DNA of 64,000 nt from Acanthopleura granulata (GCA_016165875.1 JABBOT010000005.1:5786081-5850080); one strand, 5' to 3'. Shown: positions 26,701 through 40,105, counted from the stretch's first letter. The notes: generated by a model from the sequence alone, not told the origin. A program made the numbers and translations.

Positions 26701-28640
26701 GGACAATTGGCATCTTGCCGTTACAGTCGATAATATTCGAATGCAATGATACGACAAAAATAATGAAACTTTTTGTCATGTGAAAAACGACACAAATACA
26801 CCTTTTCGACGCATACAGAATTCGACCATGTGGACATAATTTGGTGTCTGGAGAGTGTAGAGTGTCAGGTATGTGGACATGTCACGTGTAGGATGATAAA
26901 TTCTAGCATACCTATCCATAGCTTTCCCTAATTTTCTCCTGTCGACACTCAATATGGGCCGACCAAATCCTCGTCAACAAATCTTTTTCAGGAAAGAAGA
27001 TAAATCGGTTGAAATTTATCGGACAAATATTTAATTTTCAGACGTAAGTGGGGTCGTTTGTCCTTATTAATCAGCACAAGTTTTGTTTCTGCGGGTGATG
27101 AAATGTTTGTGAGTTTGGGTGAAGAGTTCGTAGTTTCACAACTCATCAGACTCTCTTTGCACAACAAGTCCTGTCCCTCTGTATTAAGTGGACCATTTAC
27201 TATGTGCCGAGGAGACAGATGTGTGTAGACATAGTTGCGTATCTCTAAAGAGCAGTGGCACTCAGAACCGTCTTCATTTGTAACTTACAACGAATACTTC
27301 GTCAACGGCCTAGGCGGCAGAAGAGATATATTGTGCATATTCATCAGTTGAAAATCTTATCTAATTGTGTGCGCTACTTGGGCTCTTTTGGTTTCTCACA
27401 ACACCGATTCATTCATGATACGGTCGTTGACGTAAGGTGAAATAATCAGGACATTCGTTATCATAACAAAAACATGAAATTGTCATCCAGTATTGCTTTC
27501 CTGGTTCCGTCACTGACATGAATGTCACTCCATAATTCTTAGCTTAGTTGTGGCCATTCCGCCTGGTGAAAGTATAAGCATTTTAGTTTTGCGGTCCTTT
27601 ATTCTGGCATTATTATGTATTGGCCGGGAAAAAAGCCTGTTGACTGTGTCAATCGCTTCTATATTGTATATCAACGGCATTCACATGCATTATTTATTTA
27701 TTGACTGTTTTTTTTTTTTTACAAGGAAACGTTTAGCTCTGCCTATCTTACATTGAAAATGCCCCGCAGACTGATGTCGAATGAGATTTAGCTTTCCGTG
27801 CATGACCAGGAATTATAATCTGAATGTCATATCCAATTATATCTGGAGTCAATGAACTCTACTTTTTATGGTTACTAACCACTTACTAGCTTGCCGCGGA
27901 CATGGTATATATGTTAGAACTGAGTCTGGGTGGAAAAAGTCAGCTTTGGGCTGAAATGAGATAATCATATAGATAAACATGCAATCCTGGCTTTGTGTTC
28001 TACTGATTTGCCAAAGAACATCCAAAATTTACACTGAAATTCAACCATATTCACTGGAATTTCAGCTTCTGAAAATGACAGTTACACAGCTATTTTCTGT
28101 TTCAAGTGTGTTGGTCAAAGCGATTTCATATGTCAAGAGACTACAGGGATATTGTTCCCAAAGTAGCAAATCAGGCAGCACTTGAAGAATAAACGTAAAG
28201 GTTAAATATTAGCCACAGACCCAGGAAGGGAAACCACCTTGTGATTTCTCAGAATGAACAACCATACATATGACGTATTGTATAGGAACAGGTAAGAGAG
28301 TGCAATGAGTGTAATTCACGGCTTTATCGACATTGTTATCGAGTCAATTAACTCTAATAATGTTAAATCCAAAAATTATTGCAGTCGTGGAGGAAGAGAA
28401 GCATTTGTAAGGTTAGGTTCACACTTTGTAAAGTGTGAAAAATTAAACGCTTTACAAACGATTATAAAATGTGTAATTTAACACTATCATATTTCAAATG
28501 AACACTTTTGTGTGTTCCTCGACATAAATGTTACGAATTTGTAATCTGACATTACTTTACATCATACAATCAATCATTACAAGGTATAACATTTTTGGCA
28601 CTCATATAATACATATTTTAACATGTTGTATCATTTCTAC
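20785..28640. other. Long intergenic stretch, no recognised gene
   Basis: Contains a G+C-richer patch at about 21060-21600 with opposing open frames (plus 21194-21478, minus 21297-21572), neither recognised. In that patch AGACGACCTG-AA-CAGGTCGTCT (21425-21446) can form a small hairpin. The rest is AT-rich with frames under 100 codons and no splice or domain support. Confidence 0.4.
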
Positions 28641-28792
28641 TTATTAATTTATTTATTCATTTGATGGGTGTTTTACGCCGTACTCAAAATTATTTAACTT
28701 CTACGACGGCGGCCGAGATTAAGGTGTGAGTAAACCTCCCAGAACCCTCGACCATCAGCAGGTTGCTGGCGGACCTTCCCACGGCAGCCTGA
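28640..28792 (-). mobile_element. 5'-truncated SINE
   Basis: Reads as the complement of the reference SINE: (TTTA)n, GGTGTTTTACGCCGTACTCA, CTACGACGGCGGCC, then ACCATCAGCAGGTTGCTGGC and ACCTTCCCACGGC. The body is about half present and the tRNA head is lost. Confidence 0.8.
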
Positions 28793-28799
28793 TTATCAT

Positions 28800-31700
28800 T
28801 TTAACACATGCGACTGAAGAGTGTTTACTACTATAGATATGTACCCAATGTCAACAGGACTTGGACGCTCTGTTCTGTGAAAATACTGAACGGCATGAGA
28901 ACCACGCCATATACTGAGTTTCCGCTGGTAAAATCAATCAAGCAACATGTGGGTCGGCAAGTTATTCCAAAAATGAAAGGTTTGACACAAGAATAACGTC
29001 ACCCAAGAGCTTTACTGACGGACTAGTATAATATACAGCTGCGAGACTCTCTGACTTTTCAGAAGCTAAACAGTGTTATCGTTATTAGAGATTGCACGTT
29101 CTGAAGCCTGATCAAGCACACAGTGAGTTCACAGAATGACAGGCTGTGTGGCCCTATACCTCGTTCTCTTTCATACCCTGACAACATGCGTGTCACTGAG
29201 TTATTACCCTTCAGGATATATCTTTAAAATGAACATTTGGCATATCGTGCATGTCTGTTTGCGACAAAGGATCACAAATCCTTGTGTAATAACAGGGCAA
29301 ATTCGTCGGACATGCCTTTGTCAGCGCCAGACATGTGGTTGGGAGCCGGGTACATCAACTTCAGGCCGATGTACAGTCGTGCCCCCATGCCCCCCCCCCC
29401 CCAGAGAAAAAAATTCCAGAGCCACTAATCAATTTTTGATCTCTGATGAGCAGAAAATGTCTTGTGTTCGCTATTTTGAAGTGTGGCAATAATAGGTCTC
29501 GCAGCTATTTCGTTTCTCAGGCACAGTTCTCTCCATAACCCGTCACTTGATTCTTGGCGTCTTAATGAGCAAGTGTTTAGTGCTTTGTTAAATTTGTCAC
29601 CAACGATTTATGAAATCGCGACAGACGTGCACCGTGCATTCAAGTGCAAACCAGTCCCATCTGCACGGTCTCTCTGTTGATTAACGCGGAATAATTTAAA
29701 TCCTTGCATGCGTATTCACACCCACGCTTATCACAGTGGTTCCGACTTAATGTGGCCAGTATTCCAAAGATAACCCCAATAGGACAGTTTCGAGTTCGAA
29801 CTCTTTTGTGGCAGGTGGTAAAAAGAGTTCAACTCTGTCATGTGCCTCGTCAAAAATGTCAGGCAATTTTGTTGAATTTAATTTACCGATCTCGTATCTT
29901 GCCGTGTGAGGGAGGTACAAACGACCTCTCCTTCAATCAGGAGCTTTTTAAGTTTAAAACTTCCAGCTTCTCGAGTTTCTCTATACTACGCCTAGTCTAA
30001 ATAACTTTTTTGAAACATTTCCGAGACACCCATGTTTTAGTAAATGTAATCAGAAATAGCTGCCTAACATTTTTTACAGTCTACATGGTACAGTAGGGCT
30101 TTTCGAACCTATAGCAATATAAGAGTTCGATCTCGAAACTCCCCTATTGGTCTTATCTCACAAGAGCCGCACGTTCAATAAAAAATTGATCTATTTAATT
30201 TGAAGAGCCTTCAAGTGTCAGCCAACGCGCCTGTTGCACATATATACTATCTTTCTAACCCGCCTAGACCTAAATGGTGGTTTTGACACTTTTATATTAG
30301 ATGGCCTGTCGGTTGACAGTGCCTGAACTGAATGAAAAGTAGGCTTCTGTATTTAAGAAATGTCAATGAAATCCCCTACCCTACATTGGATTCGTGTACA
30401 TGAACATGTAAATCTAATATGCTGGGATAAAAGACAATATTAACTGCCACTGACCATAGCCAAGCCCTCTCTTATCATGTCTCTCCTGTTAAATGTGCAC
30501 TTCGATAGGCTGAGTGTACGTCTTAACATAAAAGTGCCTCAGGGTATATGAGCTGTACCTCGTTCAGCTTGGCAATCCACAAACGTGATTATTATATCCA
30601 TAACGTTTTGTCCTTGGCCCTATAAAATAAAGCGGTTATAAACTACTGAACCATGAAAATGTCACCTTTTCAGAATAAACTGAATCACAGTTTAACTTTT
30701 GTCACCTTTGATACATAATGACGCATCCATTTCACATGTTCTTATGAATAAATGAAATTATCAGTGTCACATTAATTACACATTGTTTGTAAACTGGCTG
30801 ATTTCCGGTATTAGTGTTTCAAGGCTAAATGGAAACACTTGCAGAAAATAATTACTGAAAGGTTTAAGAGGTAACCGGTTCTTTTCCTGATGAGTGTTGT
30901 CAATCGTCACTGATACAGGGTAGGTAATGCATCAAATGATAAAACTAGCGATTGAGGTACAAACCACTCACGGAAAAACATATCAGTGAATTCATCTTAA
31001 TTAAGAATTAGGTACCGGTATAGGAGAGCTTCACAAAAAGTGAGATTTAACAGAAGATCTAGAGTGCAACTTTAAAGTTTGCTTGGTGTATCAGATTGCT
31101 GGGAAATTCTAATCGAAGATGTTTATAAAATGTGCCACAGTCCAACCGACAAGTGTCTAATACCGTTCCCTGAATGTCGTGCAAACTGAATTTCAGTTTA
31201 CTTCATATTGATTCATACATTGCTTTAACTGCTCTCTGCATGTAGATCTCCAAGGTCCAAATACCTGTAAGACATAGAGACCCCCTGTCGCGAAAGTTCA
31301 AACTCTGCCTGGGTCGGACTTGTGCCAAGTTTTCAGTCATGTCAAAATGCTATTAACATGTTTCTGTATATTTCAGAACGAGATATCAATCAATCGAAAT
31401 CAGATATAAGATAGGGTCAAATGCCTTCATAATTCTCGAGAACGGTTGGAACATATTTTGTCAAAATGAAGGCTGATGGAAGAGACACGTTCACAGATCT
31501 ATAACACACATTTGTCTGTGTTGGATGTTCTCCTTGGTGACATCTAGAGTCACCCCCATCAAGGTCAGAGATTGCACAACGTGACAAGCCTCTGTGGAGC
31601 TAGGGCAGCCCCCCTGGGAAGTTCCACCCCCCGCCGATGTTTTGAAGAATCGAGTTTTTTCTTTCTTTCAGAGACTTTTTACACCATGCAGGCAGCCCGC

Positions 31701-33700
31701 ACATAGCCGCAGTGTCTCAATTCCATTATACTAAAGGACCCCTCCAGAGGCAAAAAGTTCAATTTCAAAAGCATACTCGTTCCAATTATGCCATACGCAG
31801 TATTCAGTTTCTCCTCTGTGAATGGGGTCAAGATAGCCAACATAAACAGTGGATGGCGGTGAAAACGTGAGTCTGCCTAACTCAGCACCTAAACAGCAAA
31901 TATACTTTGACATAATCGTATAAAGCGGCTTTCATGTTATGTATGACTCATTTACAACCACAAAAATATGATTTCAAATTGTCATGCGCTACATGATGCC
32001 CGCTAATAAACAGGAATTTAAGTTACTGTGTTTGATTGACTCAGATTTGCTCAAGGCCTGACTGATTGCTTAGTGATCTGATGAATCGATTGATTAACAT
32101 GGTGGTTTGCGCACGTAGCTGCCCGACTATACGTCCTATTTGCTGAACGCACCGAGGCCTTGCTCTACATACCTTGCAACCTTTTGAAATGAATAGACGA
32201 GTATAAATATTCATACCCATGCATAATTTTACATTACCCAAATAAATGACCTTAGCAAAATACCTCTTTTTAACTCGGTTGCGTAAAGCTTAGCGTATAA
32301 AACGAACAGGTTACAGTATAGAGTTTATGTGCATGACTTTCAAAGGGCATATCCACGCCATCTTGAGTTAGCAAATTAGACTGAGGTGAATGTGAATAAA
32401 ACTTACCTGGAGCACGATGCAAGTTGTGGTAATCAGTCCACGGGAATTGTCACCTGGACCGATGATTATAGACTGGTGTACGTCATGCTCACAGAGCGGC
32501 ATGAACCGATCAAGTCATCTAGCTATTGACTACTCTGCCCATGTGATCTCACATAGGTCATTCATCACATTCATAAATGCAGAACTTCTTACCAGAAGCG
32601 TCTACCCGAATTGCTGTTCGGTCCTGTGACAGTGACCGAGATGCGGTCATGAATTTGTTAATGAACAGCTGAGTTGCGTCAGGTATTGATTTGAGTAGAC
32701 GGTATATCTCGGTGCGTAAGCACTTGATATAGAGAGGGAAGGTCAGATAAGGGATACGATATAGTCGTAGAGTTTAAATATGTGTAAAGCGTAGCTTTTC
32801 ACATTCAGACTCAGATTCAAATTGTAACAGGTAGAACACGACTGATTGGTCGGTGAATCGGCGAATAGATGCTGGGTAAAGTGCGTGGCTGTGATTTCAA
32901 AGAGCTGGATGCATTATAATAAGTTACATTATTGTGAAGCATATTCTAAAATCAAGGGAAAAATACCCAGAATTCAGTATAATATATATGCAGTGACGAC
33001 GGTCTCTTTTCTGCAGTATTTACATATACACCTCTGTAGCTCTGGTTGGTGGAACCAGTAAAACCGTTATGACGTGATAGAACCGAGCGAAACTCGGTTT
33101 ACCGGTATTTGTTGCTGGGAATATTCTGTGCGTCAAATGAGGTTATGAACTCTGATCTCCTGGTCCAAAATCCAGCACTCCACCAACAGGGCTGAGAAAT
33201 GATAATCGTTCATGATTATATAAGACAAGAACTCCTGGGATGTATATCACACAAACCATGCTCAAGTATATACAGATTGTCCACGCTGACGGGACTTTTA
33301 AATCTAAACTACTCAGCAAGCATTCACATGCACCAGTCTTCAGTCATAACATACGTTCCCGGGTTAATAATCAAAAGACCAAATTCTAAAGCAAACGCTT
33401 AACACCAGTTATAAAAAAAAGGAATTAAGAACGCATACAAAGATTAGTGCGGATTCATGCAAGGAGAAGCAGTCAACAGTTTTCAGTGAAGACGGAAAGG
33501 TGTAAGGAATGTTCTGTGCGAATGAAATAAATTCGTGTGCAAACCCACTACCATGCTAGTTGATTAGTTGCCGTTAATGAAATATGCATCTCAGTTGCGC
33601 TTTGATTGCAACTGTTCATACCCTCAAAAGCATCCCGTTAAATCCATCGTTTGATTTGATTGCTGTATTATGTATGAACTGGGCTCGTGCGTTATTTGAG
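28800..33700. other. Intergenic, no recognised gene
   Basis: Frames at 29136-29492 and 29704-30000 are unrecognised. A homopolymer run of about 13 C at 29390-29402 interrupts the first of these. No element borders are seen. Confidence 0.35.
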
Positions 33701-33721
33701 GGATGGCGGATAGGTTTATAT

Positions 33722-34372
33722 AACGGATTACTCCTTTCCTCATTACGGAATAATTCCTTACCAGGAACGGATTAATTAACCCGTTAGATCAACAGACATG
33801 CAATCGATCACCACTCAAATAACGGATTCAAGGGAAGATTTTTTTTACGGTATCCCAAGTGGCGATCTTACTCCATACGATGAACATTCGGCTCTTAGCC
33901 CAGAATCCAGCGGAATTACACACAGAGAAGGGTTCCAGAGATTCCGGACAATCAATCCACATTTACTAACAAGAGAATTAGTGTGATGTAAGATTGAAGA
34001 AACTTAGATGAAAAGATGTTTTTGAGTATTCTTGACGCAACAGTTTTTGGATAAATACAAAAGCATACAAGGCACAATTACTTTTTGTGTTCGCTGTATA
34101 CGCTCGTCTGAAATGAAACAAAGATATGCTGTAACTTAGACGGTATAAACACTGTTTGGTGTTGGTGGTATTTCCTAAGAGTAACCCGAATAAATCTTCC
34201 GTTACATTCGTAATCTGAAGGAGGGCTGATTGCCTTTCTGTTATTCTAGTGGATTAATCCGTTTCCGGTAATGAATAATTCCGTATCTGATAATCAGGGA
34301 TGGGTTAGTCCGTAAGATCAAAGGGAAGGCAATCCGTCAATCGTCAAATAACGGAAGATTTTTTCTCAAGAA
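33722..34372. repeat. Pair of diverged direct repeats flanking about 400 bp
   Basis: The module at 33722-33852 recurs at 34247-34372 with similar order: a GGATTA block, GAATAATTCC, a TTAGATCAA/TAAGATCAA block, TCAAATAACGGA and AGATTTTTT. Each copy is rich in the palindromic words ATTAAT and GGAATAATTCC. The pair could be terminal repeats of a small nonautonomous element or two insertions of one family. No open frame of note lies between them. Confidence 0.5.
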
Positions 34373-34960
34373 TTTAACTTATTGTTAACCAGATATTTTA
34401 TCTCAAGTACAACTAGAGGTTGGTTGTCTTACTAATCTGCCTCTGTAGCAAGGAGACAGATAAGAAAAATTCAGTTTATCAATTAAAAGATAAACAGTAT
34501 TATTTATTTACGGAAACACCAGTTTATTGGCCAACTATTTATGGGCCGTGCTAAGATATCTCCCTTGGTCGGGTCCTCGGTTAGGTGGCGTGAAACTCGT
34601 TCTAACCACCTCATCTCAGCCATTGCCCTTGGCCACAATCCTTTCGAGTCTCAAACGTTTGTTACTTGAAAAGTCCTTATTTTCTAATCTATTTATTACA
34701 TTTTGATTGAATTGTTTAGGCGATGTCATTTATGTGGCAAATTTCATTTTACATGCGTATCTGTCTTCATAATTCAGACTGTAAGGTGGGCTACCATGAG
34801 GTCTTAACATTATCCACGTTTTCACTCTGTTGGTGTCTGCCGCACTTTCCTTTGTGTCGGTCTGTATTTACATAGGTTTCCTACCCATTGTTCAGATAGT
34901 GGCCTGTGCCATTGTCCATTTGAAGTGTTTTGGGTTTGTGTTACTGGACAGCTGGTTGAG

Positions 34961-35221
34961 ATGCCACGTGCAAGACCTCAGCGGAGCTGGCAACCCTCAG
35001 CCGCTGCAGTAGAGGATGGGAGAAGTATAGTGCCACAGCTTGACCGTTCCGCCAGGGGTAAGCTCCGCTCTCCGCAGCGGCGCACCGTCAACTTGCCCAT
35101 GCCTGAGCAGGGCTCTGCCCGTGGAGAGCGCGCCCGGACCCAGCTGTGTACCGTCGCCTTGCCAGGCCCGGATGAAACTGAAATTGTTTCTCTCCCACAG
35201 CCAGTTGTTTCGACGGCCTAA
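34961..35221 (+). pseudogene. Pro/Arg/Ser-rich frame upstream of the SGNH relic
   Basis: About 86 codons from an ATG at 34961 to the stop at the 35219-35221 border. It is strongly basic and proline-rich, with clearly higher G+C than its flanks. It sits directly upstream of the SGNH-like relic but in another frame, so it may be the first part of the same element, separated by an indel or lost intron. I know no domain in it. Its assignment rests on position and composition. Confidence 0.4.
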
Positions 35222-35832
35222 CCTGTTGTGTCTCGCCCCAGGCTGACAATGCCGCCTCAGCATACGCTAATGCTACTGAAAATAGTATTTATAGGTCCTC
35301 ATATATACATTTGGTGCGCACAGGTGCCTTTTCCCGACCTGCTTGCGGAAATTTAAGATGAAATGGCTTCAATGTCTCTTGGCGTGGTATAAGGGGAATG
35401 ACATTAGACATGTTAAGGAACACTGTGGACCGGTACTTAAGAAACCAGCCCGAACCTGACATTCTACTTTTTCATTTGGGCTCTAATGATCTAGTTACAC
35501 GTATTACTTTTGATATTACACGCCATCTGATGGAATTCATCTGATATTTCAACCAAATCTTACCTCCGTGCATCCTAATCTGGTCAGATATTTTGCCGCG
35601 CTTATGTTGGCATGGCGCACGTGACATTAAGGGTACTGAACGGGGGAGAAAGTTTGTAAACATGAAGATTGCAGCTGCAATGCGGGAGATTGGTGGAAGA
35701 ATAATTAATCATCCAGATATCACCCATGAAATTTTGGGCCTCTATCGCCATGATGGCTTTCATCTTTCTCATATAGAGAATGATACATTCATCAGTTCAT
35801 TACAAGAGGGTCTAGCATATTATCTGCCTTAG
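35221..35832 (+). pseudogene. SGNH-hydrolase-like frame of a decayed mobile element
   Basis: One reading frame runs from 35221 to the stop at 35830-35832, broken only by two in-frame TGA codons (35359-35361 and 35542-35544). Pieces in order match the SGNH-fold pattern: a Ser block (RSSYIH, about 35293-35310; family members usually have Gly-x-Ser), the Asn block (LGSNDL, about 35476-35493), a conserved WSDILPRL stretch (about 35581-35604), and the Asp/His block (DGFHLS, 35752-35769) supplying D-x-x-H. I know this variant from large repeat families in invertebrate and amphibian genomes, where such frames sit near tyrosine-recombinase or reverse-transcriptase genes; that link is recalled knowledge. 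No such partner is visible here. With two stops and an altered Ser block the copy is probably dead. Confidence 0.7.
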
Positions 35833-35929
35833 GTGGCTGGATTCCTGCGGACAAAGCGGGATTATATGTTAAGGTGATTGCCTATGTTAACACAGGGATC
35901 TAAACTTTCCTGGTTTGTTACACAGAGAA

Positions 35930-36475
35930 CAGGTTGATCTTATATGTTTATACTGATTTGCCTTTGTTAACAAAGGGTTGTGTTCTTGCCTGGTGTTACA
36001 CAAGGGTTGTTGATTTATTATATTCGCCCTTGTTACCAGGGGAATGTGTGCTTGCCTGGTGTTACACAGGGGGCTGTTGATTTATTATATTCGCCCTTGT
36101 TACCAGAGGGATGTCTGCTTGCCTGGTATTACACAGGTTCTGCTGATTTATTATATTCACCCTTGTTACCAGGGGGATGTGTGCTTGCCTGGTATTACAG
36201 ATGGGGCTGTTGATTTATTATATTCGCCCTTGTTACCAGAGGGATGTCTGTTTGCTTGGTATTACACAGGGAGCTGTTGATTTATTATATTCACCCTTGT
36301 TGCCAGAGGGATGTGTGCTTGCCTGGTATTACAAATGGGGCTGTTGATTTACTATATTCGCCCTTGTTATCAAGGGGATGTGTGCTTGGCTGGTACATGT
36401 ATTACACCGGTGCTGTTAAGTTTGATTTAGTAATTTATTCGCTTTTGTTCGCCTGGTATCACACAGGCAGCCCTT
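35930..36475. repeat. Minisatellite, 65-68 bp unit, about 8 copies
   Basis: Units carry TTGATTTATTATATTCGCCC, TTGTTACCAGAGGGATGTG and TGCCTGGTATTACACAGG. The last landmark recurs near 35989, 36054, 36121, 36186, 36254, 36320, 36387 and 36451. The unit is usually not a multiple of three, so apparent frames (35980-36213, 36044-36280, 36244-36513) shift phase each unit and are not genes. The array begins about 100 bp after the SGNH frame and may be its subterminal repeat region. Confidence 0.85.
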
Positions 36476-36479
36476 TTTC

Positions 36480-36700
36480 AGTTTTAGTGCTGATTCGCCT
36501 GTTCACCGTTTAACGGTTGGCGTTCAGCTAACCATTGGGGATCCAGGGTATTTAAGGAATAAAGTCGTGGCCTTTTTCTTCCATTCAAAGTTCATTCAGT
36601 TGTTAGTTTTCTTTATGTATTGGAGCATAGTTAAATAATAAGTAATATATATTCTGTGCAATTCATCTCAAATAATGCCGGAAGACATCGACTCGGCGTT
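36480..36700. other. Possible right end of the SGNH-linked element
   Basis: After the 67-bp repeats the sequence reads GGTTGGCGTTCAGCTAACC (an imperfect inverted repeat, 36515-36533) and then GGTATTTAAGGAATAAAG (about 36547-36564), which has both TATA-like and AATAAA-like words. Element ends often look like this, but no target-site duplication or matching left end was identified. Confidence 0.25.
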
Positions 36701-36903
36701 ATTTCTCTCACACAGTAAATTTGCCGAGATTGTCTTTCTTACCAATAATAATTGAAATTATCTTGAAGTTTGTTAAATACCGTACTACTTCGGGTTATAT
36801 CTTACATACTTACATATTCCCTTTGCTGTATCATGGTCTTAAATGATCTCGCCAAAAATTAGGTAAGCACGCTGCTGTCGAACGTCGGTTACATTTCATT
36901 GAC

Positions 36904-37159
36904 TTGATTGGTTGGTGTTTTACGCCGTACTCAAGAATATTTCACTTATACGACGGTGACCAGCACTATGGTGGGTGGAAACCGGGCAGAGCCCAGGGGA
37001 AACCAACGACCATCCGCAGGTTGCTGGCAGACCTCCCCACTTTATGGCCGAAGAGGAAGCCAGCATGAGGTGGACGAATTCACAGCGGCCGCATTGGTGG
37101 GGGGCTTCGGGTCATTGTGCTGGGATAGCCGGCTAACCGACTGAGCCAAGGAGACCCCC
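36904..37159 (-). mobile_element. Near full-length SINE, reverse orientation
   Basis: Covers the whole reference SINE on the minus strand: GTTTTACGCCGTACTCAAGA at the tail side, CCGGGCAGAGCCC in the body, and the head complement GGCTAACCGACTGAGCCAAG near 37130-37149. The A box is intact but the B box region (GACGAATTCAC) is changed, so it is probably inactive. The (AAAT)n tail is missing, replaced by TTGATTGG. Confidence 0.85.
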
Positions 37160-38860
37160 AATGTCGGTTACAATTATTGTAGCATATTTTATGATTACAA
37201 TAAACATAACTTGTAGTGTTATAACACAAACGCTGTTACTGTTTATTCGTCTGAAAATTACCGATAATTTCCTCAAATAATTTCCCCACATGACAATCAA
37301 CGGTACCTGGCATGCAGAGATAATCTGGGATCATTTCTCTCCTGCATTACAAAAGTACTAGGAAGGATTCACTTGCTAAGCAGATCCGGGATCAATCCTG
37401 GATTGAGTCATACCAGATTTTTACAATTGATACTTGTTGCTGTCGCGTTTGCCGCTCAGCACTGAGAGGGTAGAGCACGGAGACAGTACAGGTCGGGCCG
37501 GTGTCAGTTTAATGTGACTGTGTGGGGTATCGCGAGTGGTATCTTTGGCATGATTTTCCTGTGGCGGCAGGATTGGACTCGCCCTGCCACAAGAAGACAC
37601 AGAACATATATAGATTCCAAGGTTTCGTCCTAATATAACTAAAATATTATTGAGTCCAACGTATAACCCAAGCATACATACATACATATATACTTTAGAA
37701 GCAAGAATTTGTGAGTATAGCAGTATATACCTACTTACCCCGTGCAACAGGGGAGGAGTGCGCATGCAAAGGTTATTTTGGCTGTTGGCCGATCGCTTTA
37801 TTTCATCACTTTAATCACGTCGAGGAAGATAAGCAAGGCAGGTGTGTGAATATAATAATGTGCCCTTGCGTACGTGAGACTCGTCAGAAAGATATTCCAC
37901 TCTTAAAAGAGACGTTACTGCTTTTCAATGAGATTCCGTCGCGCCCGTTCCCTAGTCTGTTGTGTGTTAATATTCTACAGAGGGGTTAACATCTAACCCT
38001 GTCATAATAAAAGCTCTCACCAAAAAGCTGTGAGAAAGCATTAAAAACTTAAAAAGATCAATTACAAATACACCTGACGTTTTTTCAATAAAGGATGCAA
38101 GAATTTAATCTCATATTTTAACACGCGTTTTATCTTAAAAAGAATGCCGCAGTGGCGTAGTGAAGGAGCAAATGTTTAGATTACAGCTAAACGTACATAG
38201 GGAAAACTGACTGAATAACAGAGCACGTGCGCTCGGAGAATGTGAACGATCTCACGTAAGCATGTCAAAAAATATCGATCTTATCAAAAAGACTGAATTA
38301 ATAGTACGCAGGCGCCAATATTATCGGTATAACCTTCAGATGATGTAATGCTGTAGTAGTGTTAGTTTAGTCTCATTTCTGTTGTTTGTAGAATAAACTC
38401 GCCTATCGTAGAAAAAAGTTCTCACAGCCCGTGACACCGTGGATTCAAGCACGTGGCCCTGGCAGGCATATCGTACGTGTTGGGTGAAGAAGGATGGGGG
38501 TGGGGTACGGGGGGGGGGGAGTGTTTGTGTGTAGATACACCACCCATACGGCCACCTGTTCAGCACGCGCTATCCCCCACACCCTGCGGCAAAAACATAA
38601 GCTGTTACGTCTGTAATGATCTAACATTCCATCTTACAGTGTGTCAGTGCTACACGTTTGTTTTGGCTGGGATCCAAAACCCGGAAACAAGATCCCGGAT
38701 GTCTTCGGAACACTGAACTTCTCTGCATCGCCTGATGCATACTGAAATGAAAGACTACAGGCTGCAACAGAGGGATGAAAAAAAAGCAGAGCAGCGACAA
38801 TATCGTGAAATCAGGCCTCTTGCTAATTTAGCTCACTTAATGTTTGATTCTGACTGCATG
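37160..38860. other. Intergenic, no recognised gene
   Basis: Opposing unrecognised frames at 37421-37765 (minus) and 37711-37989 (plus). A G-run of about 10 lies near 38510-38519. Overlapping frames at 38336-38716 lie around this low-complexity patch. Confidence 0.35.
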
Positions 38861-38869
38861 GTTGAAGGT

Positions 38870-39115
38870 ATTCTAGTGTAATATTCTGAAAAAAAAGTGG
38901 CGATGTCATTAAGCTATACACCAGAATGAAGGCACAGTAATGTAATATTCTGAGAAAAACAAATCAATGTCATTGAGACATACTCTAGAATGAAGTCAAA
39001 ACAAATAAGACAATGTAATAACCTGATAAAAAATACAGTAATGTAATATTCAAATGAACAATATTACATGGTAATAACATTACATTGTAACAATATTACA
39101 TTGTAATATTGTAAC
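38870..39115. repeat. Degenerate AT-rich repeats with TGTAATATT words
   Basis: AGTGTAATATTCTGA-like and GAATGAAG-like blocks recur loosely at 38874, 38938 and 39030, followed by several ACATTGTAATATTGT words at 39055-39115 that can fold back on each other. Confidence 0.5.
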
Positions 39116-39834
39116 AAGGTATGTCAGAGACGCTTTCAGTACAAAGTTGGCGCAGAAAAATGTGAAATTCTCCCAAAAATATGGGAATCTCAAATAGGCA
39201 TACTAGATAACGGACAGAATAATGTCATATTTGGAGAAACACATATTTTACCATTGAAGAACCAAGAACCAAGAGTGACTTGTGAACACATTACTTCGTT
39301 TGCCAATTGCATGGAAAGTTCATGACTACCCATTCTGCAACAATGTGGGTTCAAAAGCTTGCTTTAAAACCACAATACATAAATCACTTCCTTAAATCAC
39401 CACATAAATATGATTAATAGCTGTAAAACAATCTATACCCCACGAATAGAAACACCACATGTACATAAGTTAGCAGATCTGAGACATACATTTCCGTAAA
39501 AAGCGGTTAAAGCCACACTTTGAGGTGTGTCAAGAAAAGATCAAGTAATATGCTCCAGCATTTGCATGGACATCGTCTTGGAAAGGCCAGCAGCCTGGAA
39601 ATAATTCACGTATCTCGTTGCCATTTTGATACCCTCTATGCATGTACATCTGCATGCCCGAAATAGAAGAAGTTCGTGAAAACCTAGTGGATGAGAGATG
39701 TTTGCAAATCTGTCATATTATTCAATTCCTGAATCCTTCAGGGTAACAAGGACATACCTTAAAAAACCTGAAGTATATCATAGCCCTGACGCTATCTGAG
39801 TCAAAAACAAAAAACAATTTTCCATTCGGTTAAC

Positions 39835-40105
39835 AATCCAGAGTGACGTAACCTAACACCATATACGAAAACTTCTGAAGTCATTTTGTAGGACTTGCCA
39901 AGTTGTGTTTGTGTACCAAGAATGAGATCTCTGCCCCTTTTTGTTAAGGCGCATTGGCTGTCGAAATGTCTAGTTAACAGTTCGGTTAACCTAACGTCGG
40001 ACGCCAGAACTTTTGACGTCATTTTGTAGGGCTTGTCAGCTTGTGTTTCCGTACCAAGTATGAGCTCTCTGCGCCTATTTGTTAGGGCGTAATTTCCAGT
40101 TATGT
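39835..40105. repeat. Two-copy diverged tandem repeat, in frame on minus strand
   Basis: A block of about 110 bp starting TAACCTAAC occurs at 39847 and again at about 39987. Both copies stay open in one minus-strand frame (39801-40157), giving two matching segments with LILGTETQ/LILGTQTQ and YKMTS. The frame is 118 codons and unrecognised. Roughly a fifth of positions differ between copies. Repeat-derived openness is as likely as coding. Confidence 0.55.
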
